A stretch of DNA of 64,000 bases from Malania oleifera. Taxonomy: Eukaryota; Streptophyta; Magnoliopsida; Santalales; Ximeniaceae. Position numbers and translations under genes: made by a program. Numbering within the stretch: position 1 is the first letter of the stretch; each line of letters begins with the position of its first letter. The stretch is taken from assembly GCF_029873635.1 (NCBI RefSeq), contig NC_080419.1, forward strand, positions 73,458,597-73,522,596, in the 5' to 3' direction. The notes beneath the pieces are model-generated. The model did not search any database, had not been told where the DNA came from, and saw only the letters and a program-made list of their open reading frames with translations. Below, piece after piece: positions 22,351 through 35,035 of the stretch.

Positions 22351-24607
22351 TATTATACTTCATTCAAACAAGCTTATAGATGGATGATACATCAAATTAA
22401 ATTTACCATCCAATTTGGTAGGTATTTGGGATGAAAATTACTATATTTTGTTGTTCAATTAAAGTTTTACATTTGGTTTAGGTTATAAAATGGAAAGGGA
22501 CTACTCTACCATTTCATATCCCAACCTACCACTTTCAGAATACTGCCTTGTAGAAGTGAAAACTAACTGATGTAAATGCCATCTGTATCACTTAAGAAAT
22601 AAAACTTATTTTACCCATGCAATAAACTAAGACTTGAATCACATACTAAGTTCACCTGCTTGTGTTATGTGTGCCTGTGTGTGTACTTGCAAAATTTTGG
22701 AAAACTTAAATGATAGCTTATAATCATTTCATAATTAATAGGATTTTGGAAAAATATTATTAAAAAAGAAAAATAAAAATATACTTACACCCCTTAAATT
22801 GTATTATAAATTACAAATACCCCCTAAAATTTTAAAAAGGGAATAATGGGTTAACTCCATTGACTAAATGCCATTTTAAAATTTTAGAGGTGACATTTAC
22901 ATGTCCTAGATAACCAAAAGGAGTAATGGAGATAACATTTATAAACTAAAATAATAAAAATAATTTAATATCCTTTTATTTAATTTCACTAAATCTAATT
23001 TGATAGCAACTTTTGAATAATAAAAATAAAAAGAATCGCAAGAATTCCTGAATTATTGTGAAGTTTCATATACCATTTATATTCATTTTGTATAAAATGC
23101 GCTAAATTTTATAAATAAATAAATAATTATTTCTTTTAGCAAGTTAAAATTATTTATTTTATTAATTTTTTGGATAGTACAGTGTAATTTCATAATATGT
23201 ATGTTATGTGAATAGGTAAAAATTGAATATATAGTATATGCTATTTTATTAATATATACCATATGCAATGTGGATATATATTATATGTATACTATATGCA
23301 ATGTGGATATGTTATATTCTTTCTTTTTTATAGAATTACTTATTTAATTCCTTAAATTTGTATCCTGTTTTATTCTAATAGATCAATTAATTTTTGCATG
23401 TTTTTAATATGTTAGTTCTTTTGTTTTTTGTCATCCAGGCCCAAAATAATTTCTTCTATTTTTTCTTCCCTCATGGGATTTTTCTTTATGTTTTTTATCA
23501 CTAGAAATTTCAACCTAGACGGGCCCTTTGATCGTCCAAGCAACACCAAATTGGGAAAGGACGTGAGTGACCCAAGAAGCCTCTCATTATAAATTAAGAA
23601 TTTGCTTTCATTTCTAAACCCATTCCCTGAGGGGCATTTTTTTCCTCACTCATACAGAAAAAATTATGCTAATATTTCTTAAGCTTATAAGGGTAGTTTT
23701 GTCATAAATTTTTTTTAATGATTCATGTGTCATATACATTATACTAATCCTTTAGATTTAACTAATGTTTGTTAATATAAGAGGATTATTATAACTATAA
23801 AGATAATTTGGGGTATGAGAACTTTTAGAGAGTTTAAAGAGGCATTTGTACTAGGGGATATAGTATAGGGGATGTAAGTATATTTTTCCTTTTAAAAAAA
23901 GGCAGGGACGCGATTATAACTTAATTAGAGAGCTTAAGGGAAATGTTAATGGTATTTTAAAAAATAAAGTGCCCTTCATCATTTTTAAGGTAAAGGAGTC
24001 ACCTTCTCTGAAATTAAACTACTTCAAAAAACATAAAGGGAAAATTTTGGTAGTCCTGTTGATTACAAAAATTTAGATAACAAAATTATCCCTCACATGT
24101 CATTCATATTACAATATATTTCCTTCCATGTCTTAAAACCAAAAATAAAAAATAAAAATGTGGGTAGCTATTTTTGCTTTTTCAGCCCGTAATAATTGTA
24201 TTTGTCTCATGGTCATCCATCTTCCTTCGACCCTTATTAATTGCATTTGTCTTGATTATAATTACATTGTCAAACTGCCATATTGCCAACCACCCCCACA
24301 CTTCAATGGCTAATACAAAATAGATTATAAATACTAAAATAGATTGACCAATTACCTTTGTGAAACTTAGCCCACAAATAAGAGTAGCTTGAACATTAGA
24401 GGGGCATAAATGAACGAAGAAGGGGGCAGAGAGGATGTGCTGACGGCAACAACAGAAGATGTTCTAGGTAGTGGGAGAGTACTCCAACAGTGACATGTAA
24501 GGGGTATATATATATATATATATATAGTCGCTAGTTCTACTCAAACTACTCATTTTTCTTTTATATCCTTCTTTTTATTTAATCAGAATGTTGGCAATAT
24601 AAAAGGG

Positions 24608-26938
24608 TTAAGTGATAATGACTGAGATTTTCAGGACTGTCGCAATGTCCCGAAGAATAGTCCGAAATGGTGAAGGATAATAGATATTAAAATTTGAATG
24701 GAGTCGTCACTAACTTATTATTTACTTTGATTTGATTAGAACACTTGTTTACGACTCATTAATTAGTCTCTAAACTATTCCTAGGTTTAAGGAACCAATA
24801 GCTTTAGTCAGTTTTACCAGAATTGGAATCGAGAGTACAAGTATGCAAAAGGAAGGTATCAGCACCCCTCACACGGGTGTTCTATGAATGGTACCTAATT
24901 AATTATAAATTATCTCTAAATTGAATTTGATGATTTTTAATTAACTCCTCTAAAATAAATAAAAATAAATATAAATAAATAAATAAATAATAAAATAAGT
25001 AAATAAATGAAAGTAAACTAATAAACAAATAAAAAAATAAAAAAATAAAATCAAAGTGTGATTTATAAATGTCTAATGAGACCTTCAAATGAGAGGATCT
25101 TGTTTGTAAATCTCTCTCAGAACAAATACAGGTAATGTCTAAAATACCCCTCTACTCTTTTTGAAATCATTGGGACACACATAAAAATTAAGTAAAATCA
25201 TCAAATTTTAAGCAAAAATATTTTTAAAATATTCCCAGATTTTCAAAATTTTTTGTAGAATTTTTCTGAAAATTTTAAAATATTTTTCTAAATCTTTATG
25301 GGATTTTTAAAGACTTTTATTTTTCATTTTTTTAAAATCCCGAATCAAAATAACTCGAAATATTTTTCCTGACTTCAAAAATATTTTTTTTTTTCCAAAT
25401 TCTTCCTAATTTTTTCTCTCCTTATGATTTTTCATTATTTTTCTCCAATTTTTTTTTTAAAAAAACCAATTAAAAATAAAATAAATAAATATATTTAAAA
25501 AAAGAAAGAGTTTAAGAAAACATTAATTAGTCCAAGCCCAAAAATTCAGATCACTAACTTAAATTTACTAACTTAGCCCTTGAGCCCAAAGTTAATCCAA
25601 TTTAACCTAACTCGAGTTAAGTAAACATATTTGGACAATAAGAAAGTGTAATCTCATCAAACACAATATAAAAACACAAAACTAAAAGAGAAATAGTGTA
25701 CTTATCAATTGGGTTTTCTTCAACTTGATCATAAAATTGTAGGCTCATTCGTGGATTCCAATACTTGAAGATGCTGCTACAATGGAACTATTGTCCAAGT
25801 CACGAACCTGAAGTTATAAGGCTCCAAATTACAATCTGACCCATTAGAATTAAGAAGGATGAGTCATGAACAATTTATCAAAATTTCATCTCAATCGGAC
25901 GAAAACTCACCATCCAATCATTTAGATCAAGTTGACTACACAGACATCTCCAATCCTAAAATTGTTGTCCAATGCACCAAACCAACGTTTCCAAGCTACA
26001 AATAACAATCCTATGGATCGTACGTAATACGGACGAATCATGAACAACTTGTCAAACTTTCAGTTCCATCGAATAAGAAATTACCATCCAATCACCTAGA
26101 TCAAGTTGTTTGCGTAGGAACCTCTAATCCTAAAGCTGCTGCTGCAATGAGGATGCTATCAAAGGCACAAAACCAACGTTGCACATCTCCAAATGACAAT
26201 CCGAACGATCATAATGAATAGGGATAAGTTATAAACCACATGTCAAACATTCAGCTCAATCGAATGAGAATCACCATCTGATTGTCTAAGTCAAGCTAAC
26301 TGCACAAGCACCTCAAATCCTGAATTTTCAATAAAATAATTTTTTTTTCCTTTGCTCTTTCTTAGCACAAAACTCTGTTATTTTTTTTTATATTTTATTT
26401 CTTCCTCTCTTCTTGTGTTCTCCTTCTCTTCTTTGAGGCCTCTATTTATAGGCTTGGGAGAGGTAATTTGAATAAATTTTGATTGATCAGTCAAATTTGA
26501 TTAGTCAATCAAATTTTAAAACAAATTTCCAATTTGCTTTAGTCAAAATTTCAATTCCAAAGTTAACTCCCAATCATCAGTTCGTTTATTCTTGATTTTT
26601 CTTTGCAAGTTTGAATTGCTCAATCAAATTACCAATTTGATTTAATCAAAGATTTGAATTCCAAAACTAACTCCCTATCATCACTTATTGTTAATTTTTC
26701 CACATTTTTCACATTGAATGTTTGAAAATGATTTGCAATTTGAAAACCACTTAACCCTCTTCCATTCATTTTTATTTTTTATTTTCCCAATGTAAAAATG
26801 TATTTTCCTTTTCTTTGCATTTTTTATTTTTTTGTATTTGTATATTTTTTTATATTTTTTTGTATGAAAAAAAAAATTATTTTTTTTCATTTGTTTTGGT
26901 AATATAAGAACGGAGACAAATTGAGGTGTCTATAGTTG
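24608..26938 (+). mobile_element. Tat/Ogre-like Ty3/gypsy LTR
   Basis: About 2.3 kb, starting near 'gataatgactgagattttc' and ending 'gaggtgtctata'. The order is: conserved start block, 'ggtatcagcacccctcac' at ~24864-24881, a low-complexity AT middle, a degenerate ~200-bp tandem repeat (25690-26320, marked by 'aatgacaatccgaacg' and 'atcaccatctgattg' style units), 'tctatttataggcttggg' at ~26442-26459, and the terminus. The exact ends are approximate and no target duplication was established. Confidence 0.5.
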
Positions 26939-28989
26939 TCCCTCTTTATAGGTTTTGTTACTTAAAATGATAAAATGCATGTCTCTTATTGTCTTTTAGT
27001 AATAAATCTATAAAGACAAAAGACACAAATTTTAGACTGTGTCTTATTTAACAAAAACCCTTACAAAATAAAATATATGAATTATACAAAGATGTATGGA
27101 TTCCCAAGTCAATTCACAGACTTACAGAGTAAAATGTAAAATGTCTTAGTTGATGGGAAAGATTACTACCACGGGTTTCGAAATCATGTCATGAACTACG
27201 AGAGTAGCTCACAAATCTAGATGAAAACAACTGCTCAGATTCGGGAACTTATGCCATGTGCCTCTAAAACAATCAAAACAACTTGGATGGTACTTCTCAG
27301 ATATAGGATTTATAAATGCCAAAACCTTATGAGATAGTTAAAGCAATTTGAATAAATTATTGGTTAGTACAACTTGAAGATAACTACTCGAATTTGGGAA
27401 CTCTAATCGCCACAAACCTTCGAGATAGGTAGAGCATTTTGAATATTAGTAGTTAGTACAACTGGGATGAAATTATTTTGAAAATAGTCAACTTGGATGG
27501 AATCATTCCGAAAATGGTCAACTTGGATGAGATTATTTTGAAAATGATCAACTTGGATGGGACTATTCTTAAAATGGTCAACTTGGATGAGATTATTCAA
27601 AAAATGATCAATTTGGATGGGATCATTCTGAAAATAGTCAACTTGGATGAGACCATTCCAAAAATGATTAACTTAGATAAGACCATTCCAAAAATGGTCA
27701 ACTTGGATTGGATCATTTCAAAAATGATTAACTTGGATGAGTCTATACTAAAAATTGTCAACTTGGATGGAACTATTCTAAAAATAGTCAACTTGGATGA
27801 TATCATTCCGAAAATTATTAATTTGGATGAAATCATTCCTAAAATGGTCAACTTGGATGAGACAATTCCGAAAATTGTCAACATGGATGGGACTGTTCCG
27901 AAAATAGTCAACTTGGACGGGTCTATTTCAAAAATGGTTAATTTGGATGGGACCATTTCGAAAATGGTCAATTTGAATGGGACCATTCCAAAAATGATCA
28001 ACTTGGATGGAACTATTTCGAGAATAGTCAACTTGGATGGGATCATTCCCAAAATTATTAACTTGGATGGGATCATTCTGAAAATGGTTAACTTGGATGA
28101 GACTATTCCGAAAATAGTCAACTTAGATGGGATCATTTTAAAAATGATAAACTTGGATGGGACCATTTCGAAAATAGTTAACTTGGATGGGACCATTCCA
28201 AAAATGGTCAACTTGGATGGGACACTTCCGAAAATAGCCAACTTGGATGAAATTATTTCGAAAATGATCAACTTGGATAAGACAATTCTCAAAATTGCAA
28301 CTTGGATAAGACTACTCGAATTAATGAGATAGCCAAGGTAACTTGAAGATAATTACTTGAATTTTAAGACTAATGCCTAAATATCTGAAGTCGGCAAAAT
28401 AGTTTGGAGGTAACTACCTGAATTTGGAGAATAATGCCCAAATATCTGACATGGACAAAATAGCTTGGAAATAATTGCCTGGATTTAGGATGCTGCATGC
28501 CCTAGGTAGGACACAAATTATTACGATTCACGAAAGACAAAGGAATTGAATGGGTAAGAATCGAAATGAAAAAAATTTACATACGGAAATTTATATGATA
28601 TGAACATAATGGTGCATGATATAAGGATACCTCCTAACTTTACCCAAGCCATGATTTTTACAAAATGCAAATTATGGATAGTTTCCTATTACATTTGATG
28701 CAATGCATATAATGCATGATGATGTATGAACTTTCTTTCTCTAATACGTTTGTCATTTTTAAATCAACAAACCAAACTCCATAACTGATCTTTGTCAAAT
28801 TTTTGAATTCCAACCTAATATGAGTGCCCCTGTATTTTGTTCCCCTGGAAGTTAGTATGACATTTGCCTTAGTTTACTTGTGACTGATCCTGTTCATCTT
28901 AAGATTTGAAAACATTTTTCGAAATTTTCTCAATAGGGACTTTCCTGGAATTGTATTCCTAATGTTTTAAAATAAATTTGAAATTTAAA
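26939..28989 (+). other. Leader-like region downstream of the Tat-like LTR
   Basis: Starts 'gttgtccctctttatagg', contains phrases repeated at long range ('aactactcgaatttgggaac', 'gataatgcccaaatatctga') on either side of the 30-bp minisatellite, and has no conserved protein domain. Tat/Ogre elements are known to carry tandem repeats in untranslated regions, so I infer this is untranslated element DNA. Confidence 0.4.
27460..28312 (+). repeat. 30-bp minisatellite, ~28 units, open in frame (decapeptide repeat)
   Basis: About 28 consecutive 30-bp units with no length change at all from ~27481 to ~28300. On the plus strand they encode a 284-residue frame (27478-28332) of the decapeptide KMVNLDGTIP. 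Lys, Asn, Leu, Asp and Ile are nearly invariant, and many changes at those codons are synonymous (AAC/AAT, TTG/TTA, GAT/GAC). The minus strand is also open over 231 codons. There is no promoter, intron or domain evidence for a gene. Most likely a retroelement-borne minisatellite. Confidence 0.9.
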
Positions 28990-30655
28990 TGAATAAATAT
29001 GCAATAAGATAACACAATCTCATTAAGGATATGAATGGAATGCTCAAACTATCTACTTTTACCTGATTTCTGTATTACAATCTAAAGTTCCCAATGAAAT
29101 TAAATTCTTTTGTAGATCCGGTATGTGCCTAACATCACATAATGTTCTCACAACACCTTCAAAACTTTTAATTTTGATATTTATTATTCCCACAATTTTG
29201 CATGAAGCATCATTTCCCCATAGAACATAACCAAAATTTACTAACATGTGGGTACTGAACTAATCTTTATTTGGTGTCATGTGATAAGAGCACACCAAAT
29301 CTAGGATCTAAGAATCTATGAGGCAATCTAAACTCAATGAAACAGAAAGCATACCACCATCACCGTTCTCTGAGTCTCCTTTTTCCATTACATTTGCCGA
29401 TTTTGAAGAACCCTCTTGATTTTCTGCATTCTCCTTCTTCCTTTCCGGACACTCTAATTTTAAGTGCCCTTTTTTCCGCACTTAAAACACCATATGACAT
29501 TCTTCTTCTTGGACAAGACCGAGATTTATTGTTACTCGATCCGCTCCGGAACTTTCTTCTCCCACGTTCCTGATTACCTTTCACCACAAGCCTTTCACCT
29601 TGTGAAATCTCATTGCTGACGTTCTTCCTCTGATGAAAACCTATGGTCTCATCCAAATTCAGGGTTTTTTTTTTCCTCACATCTGAGTTGTAACCATATT
29701 TTCATATGTATGAAACGCAGGTAGGGAAACATCAACGCCTTGTCTTCCTCCTAGAACTTCACATCAATTCATATCAAATCATTGATAATCTGATTGAATA
29801 CATTGATAAGTTGGCTCAAACCCGAACCCTCTACCATCTTAAGCCAATATAATATCTGCTAAAGATACAACTTGTTCGTCAAAGACTTAGACATATACCG
29901 ACTTTCTAGTTTATGACAAACTGTCGCCGAAGATTCCTCATCCATGATATGATACAAAACCTGATAGTTGCCACAACTTTCTCTTCCAACTCCTTCCAAC
30001 TTGTTTTGTCTACGCCTTTTGGTTGACTTTTGTATAATGTCTTCACCATACCTTGCTGTACTAACAGATCCTTAACCCTTCTTTGCCATAGTCGGAAATT
30101 TTCCGATCCAACAAGCTTGACAACGTCGAACTTTGCAAAAGAAATCCCAGAACCTATTGTAACCAATTGATCTAATACCAATTTTTTGTGCAAATTAATG
30201 CGCATAAAAAAAGCTGAATCACACAATGCAACAATCAATGATGAACAATACAGAAAACACAATCACACAGATTATATGAAAACAATAAAACAATGACACA
30301 AAGGATTTATATGGTTCGGCAATGCCTATGTCCATGGGAGCAAACGATTGTAATTTTCACTATCTTGTATCTAAAAAAAAAAGAGTTACAACATACAACA
30401 ATGTATATATGCTAACCCTCTTCAACCCCTGAAGGTTTTTCCCTTGAAACCCAACATATTCAACTTTCCAATTCAAAATTCTAAAAATAGGGTTGAGTAA
30501 GCCAAACCGTTGATGGTTTAGTCCTAAGACCAAACCAATCGATATAACTTTGCAAAGTCGTCGACTGTTTCTTTTGAACCTGAACAAAATCATCAATTTC
30601 TTATTGCACACCAATTTCTCTATTTTTCTACCATGTTTTCTTTGTAAATGTGTTC
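28990..30655 (-). mobile_element. 5' part of a TNT1/Tork-like copia element (fossil)
   Basis: Minus strand, in order: LTR (~30655 to 30187), a primer-binding-site-like block at 30171-30184, a gag region around 29906-30160 (NFRLWQRRVKDLLVQQGMV), and a protease-upstream region at ~29059-29247 (GVVRTLCDVRHIPDLQKN), both diagnostic of TNT1-94-type polyproteins. It is broken, with several disruptions. The LTR is homologous to 57216-57752. Integrase and reverse transcriptase are not present here. Confidence 0.8.
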
Positions 30656-31177
30656 CAATGAAAGAGCATTATTACTTTGTATCCAAATGCACAAATATGC
30701 AACTGAGTACAATTATGGAGTAATTGGACAAAATGTTAGAAAAAAGGGAAAACACTTAAATCATATATCTGAAAACTAGAAGATTATGTCATTTGAAAGT
30801 TTTTATTTGATTGTATAGTGTGATACATTCAAGAATAGGATTTCATGCTTAACTTTAGAATATCATGCATATAACTAATAATCATTAGATTGAATAATTA
30901 TTAGGTGACAAATAGTACTATGAAGAGGATGAAATGAATCTAAAGAACATAATTACCTTCATACAATGATAATAAAATAAGTTCTTCGTGTTGTTTATTT
31001 TGCCTAATATATGGTGTTAGGTTCTTTTAATTACCTCATTTCACATAATGCTTCTAACTATTTTTCGTCCAATACTCATATTTGCTTTAAAATTTCTTTG
31101 TTGTTTGGTATGTTCAATTAATTTTGTACGCACCCGCACGCACACACATGTGCACATATATGTATATATATTTCAAC
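30656..31177. other. AT-rich intergenic DNA
   Basis: No gene seen. A mixed CA/TA microsatellite lies at ~31130-31170. Confidence 0.6.
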
Positions 31178-31192
31178 AATAATGATCAACAT

Positions 31193-31266
31193 TTTTTTTT
31201 TTGTTTTTTGTTTTTGTTTTTAAAAAGAGGGCGGCACCTCCATTTATTTATTAATATACCCTCACA
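31193..31266 (-). mobile_element. Very short 5'-truncated LINE tail with 15-bp target duplication
   Basis: A 74-bp insert lies between perfect 15-bp direct repeats AATAATGATCAACAT (31178-31192 and 31267-31281). On the minus strand it ends in an A-rich tail, preceded by 'aataaataaatggaggtgcc'. Target duplication length, tail and size are those of a severely 5'-truncated L1-type retroposition. Confidence 0.8.
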
Positions 31267-31281
31267 AATAATGATCAACAT

Positions 31282-32386
31282 GAAGGGATGTAAAATTTAA
31301 AATGTCATACATAAAAGGGCCACCCTTAAATGGCACAAATATTTTCTTAAATTTATAAAAACTCCATAGACCTCCCTTAAGATTTGACCAAAAAAAAAAA
31401 AACATGAAATTTTCTTAAGGCTTTAAAAATTCCAAAATCTTTATGGATTGATTTTTAGCTTCTTTAAAAAAAAATAAATAAATTCTGGTTGTCAAAAATC
31501 ATAGATAAGTTTTTTTTTTTTTTGTCAAGTTTTAATTAGGGGAGGTCTGTGAGATTCTTAAAACCTCAAGGTAAGTTTTTTTTTTTAATAATCAAGGCTC
31601 AAGGAAGATTTGTGGAGCTTTTGAAACTTGGAGAAAGGTATGCATATTTTTACCAAATCTTAAGAAAGTTGAATTTTCTTCTTCCTTTCTAAATGTTATC
31701 TTTTTGTTTACAATGTAATATTCAAGAGATAAAAATGTAAGTTAAAGAATGAAATTACCATTTAATACAGTAAAAATAAATGTAATGGGCCATAATATTT
31801 TCCTTAATTAACTATAAGATGAAAAGATATCAAGATGTATTCTAAGAGTGATCAATAGTGCATATAGTGGTGTTGCATCAGTCTAAACTCAACTCCATTA
31901 AATTATTGTCTACTTTGATCTATTAAGTCTCAAGGTTTTATCTCATTAAAATGCACTGATCGCAAGGTTGAAGAAGACAATTAACCATAAAAAAAAAAAG
32001 AAATACATGTAGCTAAGTGCGGGGAATTACACCACTGGATTTTAAATTTCTCTATTAATCTATATATGTATAGGAGAAATGGTTATATAAATGTTTTAAA
32101 TTGACCCTATTCAAAAAATAAAAAACATGAAGGTCATACTTGAATACTAGAAATTTGTATGATATTTTAGAAATGAAAAATATAAATGATTACATTTACA
32201 TCTTATATGGAACATCTCAACAATGGCTTGATCATTACCCTTATATATTGAAGGTTTTACATTGAAACTTTTAGGTAGTGTTTAGAAGCATGAATTTCGG
32301 ACTTTGAATTTCGATTTGGGTGTATTTGAACAAATTTTAATACAATTTTACATTCAATGAAAATTCAAATCTAGAGACTCTCCAAA
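31282..32386. other. AT-rich intergenic DNA
   Basis: No gene or recognisable repeat, apart from several A/T homopolymer runs. Confidence 0.6.
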
Positions 32387-32389
32387 TAT

Positions 32390-32930
32390 CACTACAAAAA
32401 ATCAGGGTATTAGTGAATGATCAAATTTGTCACTAATATTTATAAATTTGCCACTAATACTATTAGTGACAAATTTATAAGTATTAGTGACAGTTTTAAA
32501 TTAGTTACTATATCTACCATTACTACTAACTAAAAATGGAGTATTAGTGACGAATTATAACTGTCACTAAACCCTAATACCGTCATTATAAATTATATGC
32601 CGACTCAGCTCAAATTCGTCACTAATAGAAGGATACTAGTGATGAATTATAAATTCGTCTCTAATAAAAGGGTATTATAATTCATCACTAATAGTACAGT
32701 ATTAGTAAAGAATTTAAATTCATCACTAATAGTAGTGTATTAGTGACAAATTACAAATTCGTCACTAATAGTGTAGTATTAGTGAAAGATTCAAATTCAT
32801 TACTAATATCCTATAATTAGTGATGAATTTGAATCCTTCACTAATACTATACTATTAGTGACGAATTTATAATTCGTTACTAATAACCTACTATTAGTGA
32901 CAAATTTGAATCCTTCACTAATAATTAAGA
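32390..32930. repeat. Left subterminal repeat array of the CACTA element
   Basis: About fifteen copies of (A)TTAGTGACGAATT in alternating orientation, so neighbouring copies form short hairpins. In this class such subterminal motifs bind the TnpA-type protein; that role is inferred here. Confidence 0.85.
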
Positions 32931-33689
32931 AATTAAAAAAAATTAATACTAATTTTTTTGAATCATCAATTCTTCTAAAAATCTATAATTTCATTTTTGC
33001 ATACATAACCTGAAACCATAATTACTACAAAATTCATAAATTATTCAAAATTTTGAATTCAAATACAAATTCAATTAAAATAAAAAAGTAACATATGTTC
33101 AGATAAGAAAAAAATTTCAAAAAATTCAAAATTCAAATACAAATACATTAGACAAATTCAAATTAAAAAATAGAAATTCTATTTGTTCAAATTGCAATAA
33201 AAATTACAAAGAAATAATCAAAAGTTGCATCCGACGACTATAGTGCATGCATGACATTGTGCTGATGTTATGACAGCCGTGAACTCTACAAATTAAGAAT
33301 CATAAAAAATAAAAATAAAAATTAGTATACAAATGGAGAATAGAATGGAAAACTGGCGCTCAGTATAATCAGGAAGAAAAATATAAAGAGTGCACCGTAC
33401 AATAATTTTCAACCCTAAACGAATAACTGAAATGAATGTGAATGGCGTACGTATGAATATATACAGTTGCATGCATCAAACCACGCATGTAAACACTTTA
33501 ACTCGTTCTCAAAATAGAGTATCCCTAGTGGTGGACAAATGATAATGCTTATCCATAGTTAAAAGAAAATGATATGCCATGTATGTTAATAAATGCAAAT
33601 TTAGGGCTTAATGAAATGATTTTTCATTTAACTTTCACTCATCCTTTCAAAAATATTTTAATATTCATTTTATCATAATTATCTTTGTA

Positions 33690-35035
33690 CGTGATTTTTT
33701 TTTTTTTGAAAAACTTTTAACGGAATTTTGACAGCATATTGTTTGTAAATTGGACATTTTCTTATAAAACATGTACATAAAACATGGTTGTTTTCACAAA
33801 ATAAAACATTTCAAGCATGCAACAACCTAAATCCATTATCAACATGCAATTCACAATGTACTGCATCAGTCATGCAGTTGGCATTCAACACAAGCATGTA
33901 TTCCAGTAGTTCAATATACAATTCATATAACATAATACCATCCATCAAGAAAATATTACGAGGAAAACGTTAAAACCCAATTCAACTAAGGTTTTCTAGT
34001 TTTGTCCAGAAGGTTACTTCTCAAGCATTCTTGATGCAGCTTGGGTTGTGCATGAAGTTGTTACTTAGATTGTGAGGTGCTAAATTGAGTTGGGGTTTCT
34101 TGGATTCAGTTATGGACATAAAAAGCTTTGGTTATATATTGAGGAAATGGATTATGATTTGTTTTTCTTCTATTCAATGATAGTGATGGAATCCTGGTTT
34201 ATATATTTTGTTTTCTTCATGGCAGTTTGTTATTTCATTTTTTGTTCAGTTTGGTGGTAAATGTCTTAATTAGAGTGCTAATTAGGTGTGAGACTTGTGG
34301 TCTTGTGGAAGGTTTGTTGGTTGGAAGGAATGAAGTCTGTTTCTCATGTACATTTTGCCGATGAGTTTTAGAAGGTTTTAAGATTGTCTTTACTTTGTTG
34401 GAGATTTTTGAGCTTGTCTTTAGTCCTTAGGATTTAATTTTGTTAACTTGAGTTTGACTATAAAAGTTTTCAATATATAGGAGGTTTCGAATTGTGATTC
34501 TTAAATGGGTTTTAATGTTCATAAGTGACTTTCACTTATATGACATTTTGTTTTTGATCTTTCACTGTATTCTATACATTATTGTTCTTAGCCAATGATA
34601 TTGGACATTTTCAATGATAAGCCTAAGATCGCCTTTTTCTTACGAATATCAACACATGAGAGACGCAAGTTAGAATGATTTTAAGTTTTAACTGATCATG
34701 CATACATTTCTTTGTACATGGTTTTATTTTGGAAAAAATTTAATGAAATTTCGGCAGTATGCCGTTTGTAAATTGGACATTTCCAAAAAAATTCCTGTAC
34801 TAAAACTTAATAGATTCAAGCAAACAAATCACAATAATACGCCTTATGCATATACCAGTGAGTTTGAGTATGCGAGAACCTAAATCCACTACTAGCATGG
34901 AATTCACAATGTACTGCATCAGTCATGCAGTTGGCGTTCAACACAAGCATGTATTCCAATGCACAAGATACAATTCATATTACATAATACCATCCATCAA
35001 GAAAATATTATGAGGAAAATGTTAAAACACAATTT
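33690..35035 (+). repeat. Direct duplication within the CACTA element
   Basis: 33690-33985 and 34720-35035 share long blocks such as 'gtttgtaaattggacattt' and 'gtactgcatcagtcatgcag', ~1.04 kb apart. The second copy differs by scattered substitutions. It lies between the left array and the last transposase exon and encodes nothing recognisable. Confidence 0.85.

Larger units (their letters stand above)
20120..24607. other. Long AT-rich intergenic region
   Basis: No recognisable gene. It holds (TA)n at 21083-21127, (GT)n at ~21163-21178, a diverged duplicated repeat at 22050-22350, a 17-base direct repeat 'atatgcaatgtggatat' near 23262 and 23296, and (TA)n at ~24508-24526. One small, GC-richer frame at 21663 is listed separately. 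Confidence 0.6.

Noticed and set aside
27597-28292. 231-codon open frame on the minus strand of the minisatellite
   Set aside because: It is the antisense of the 30-bp repeat; a unit with no stop in any one frame stays open when tandemly copied, so length alone is not evidence of a gene.
29337-29680. Ser/Leu-rich plus-strand frame and Lys/Arg-rich minus-strand frame
   Set aside because: Both fall in the gag portion of the TNT1-like fossil read on the minus strand; no independent gene evidence.
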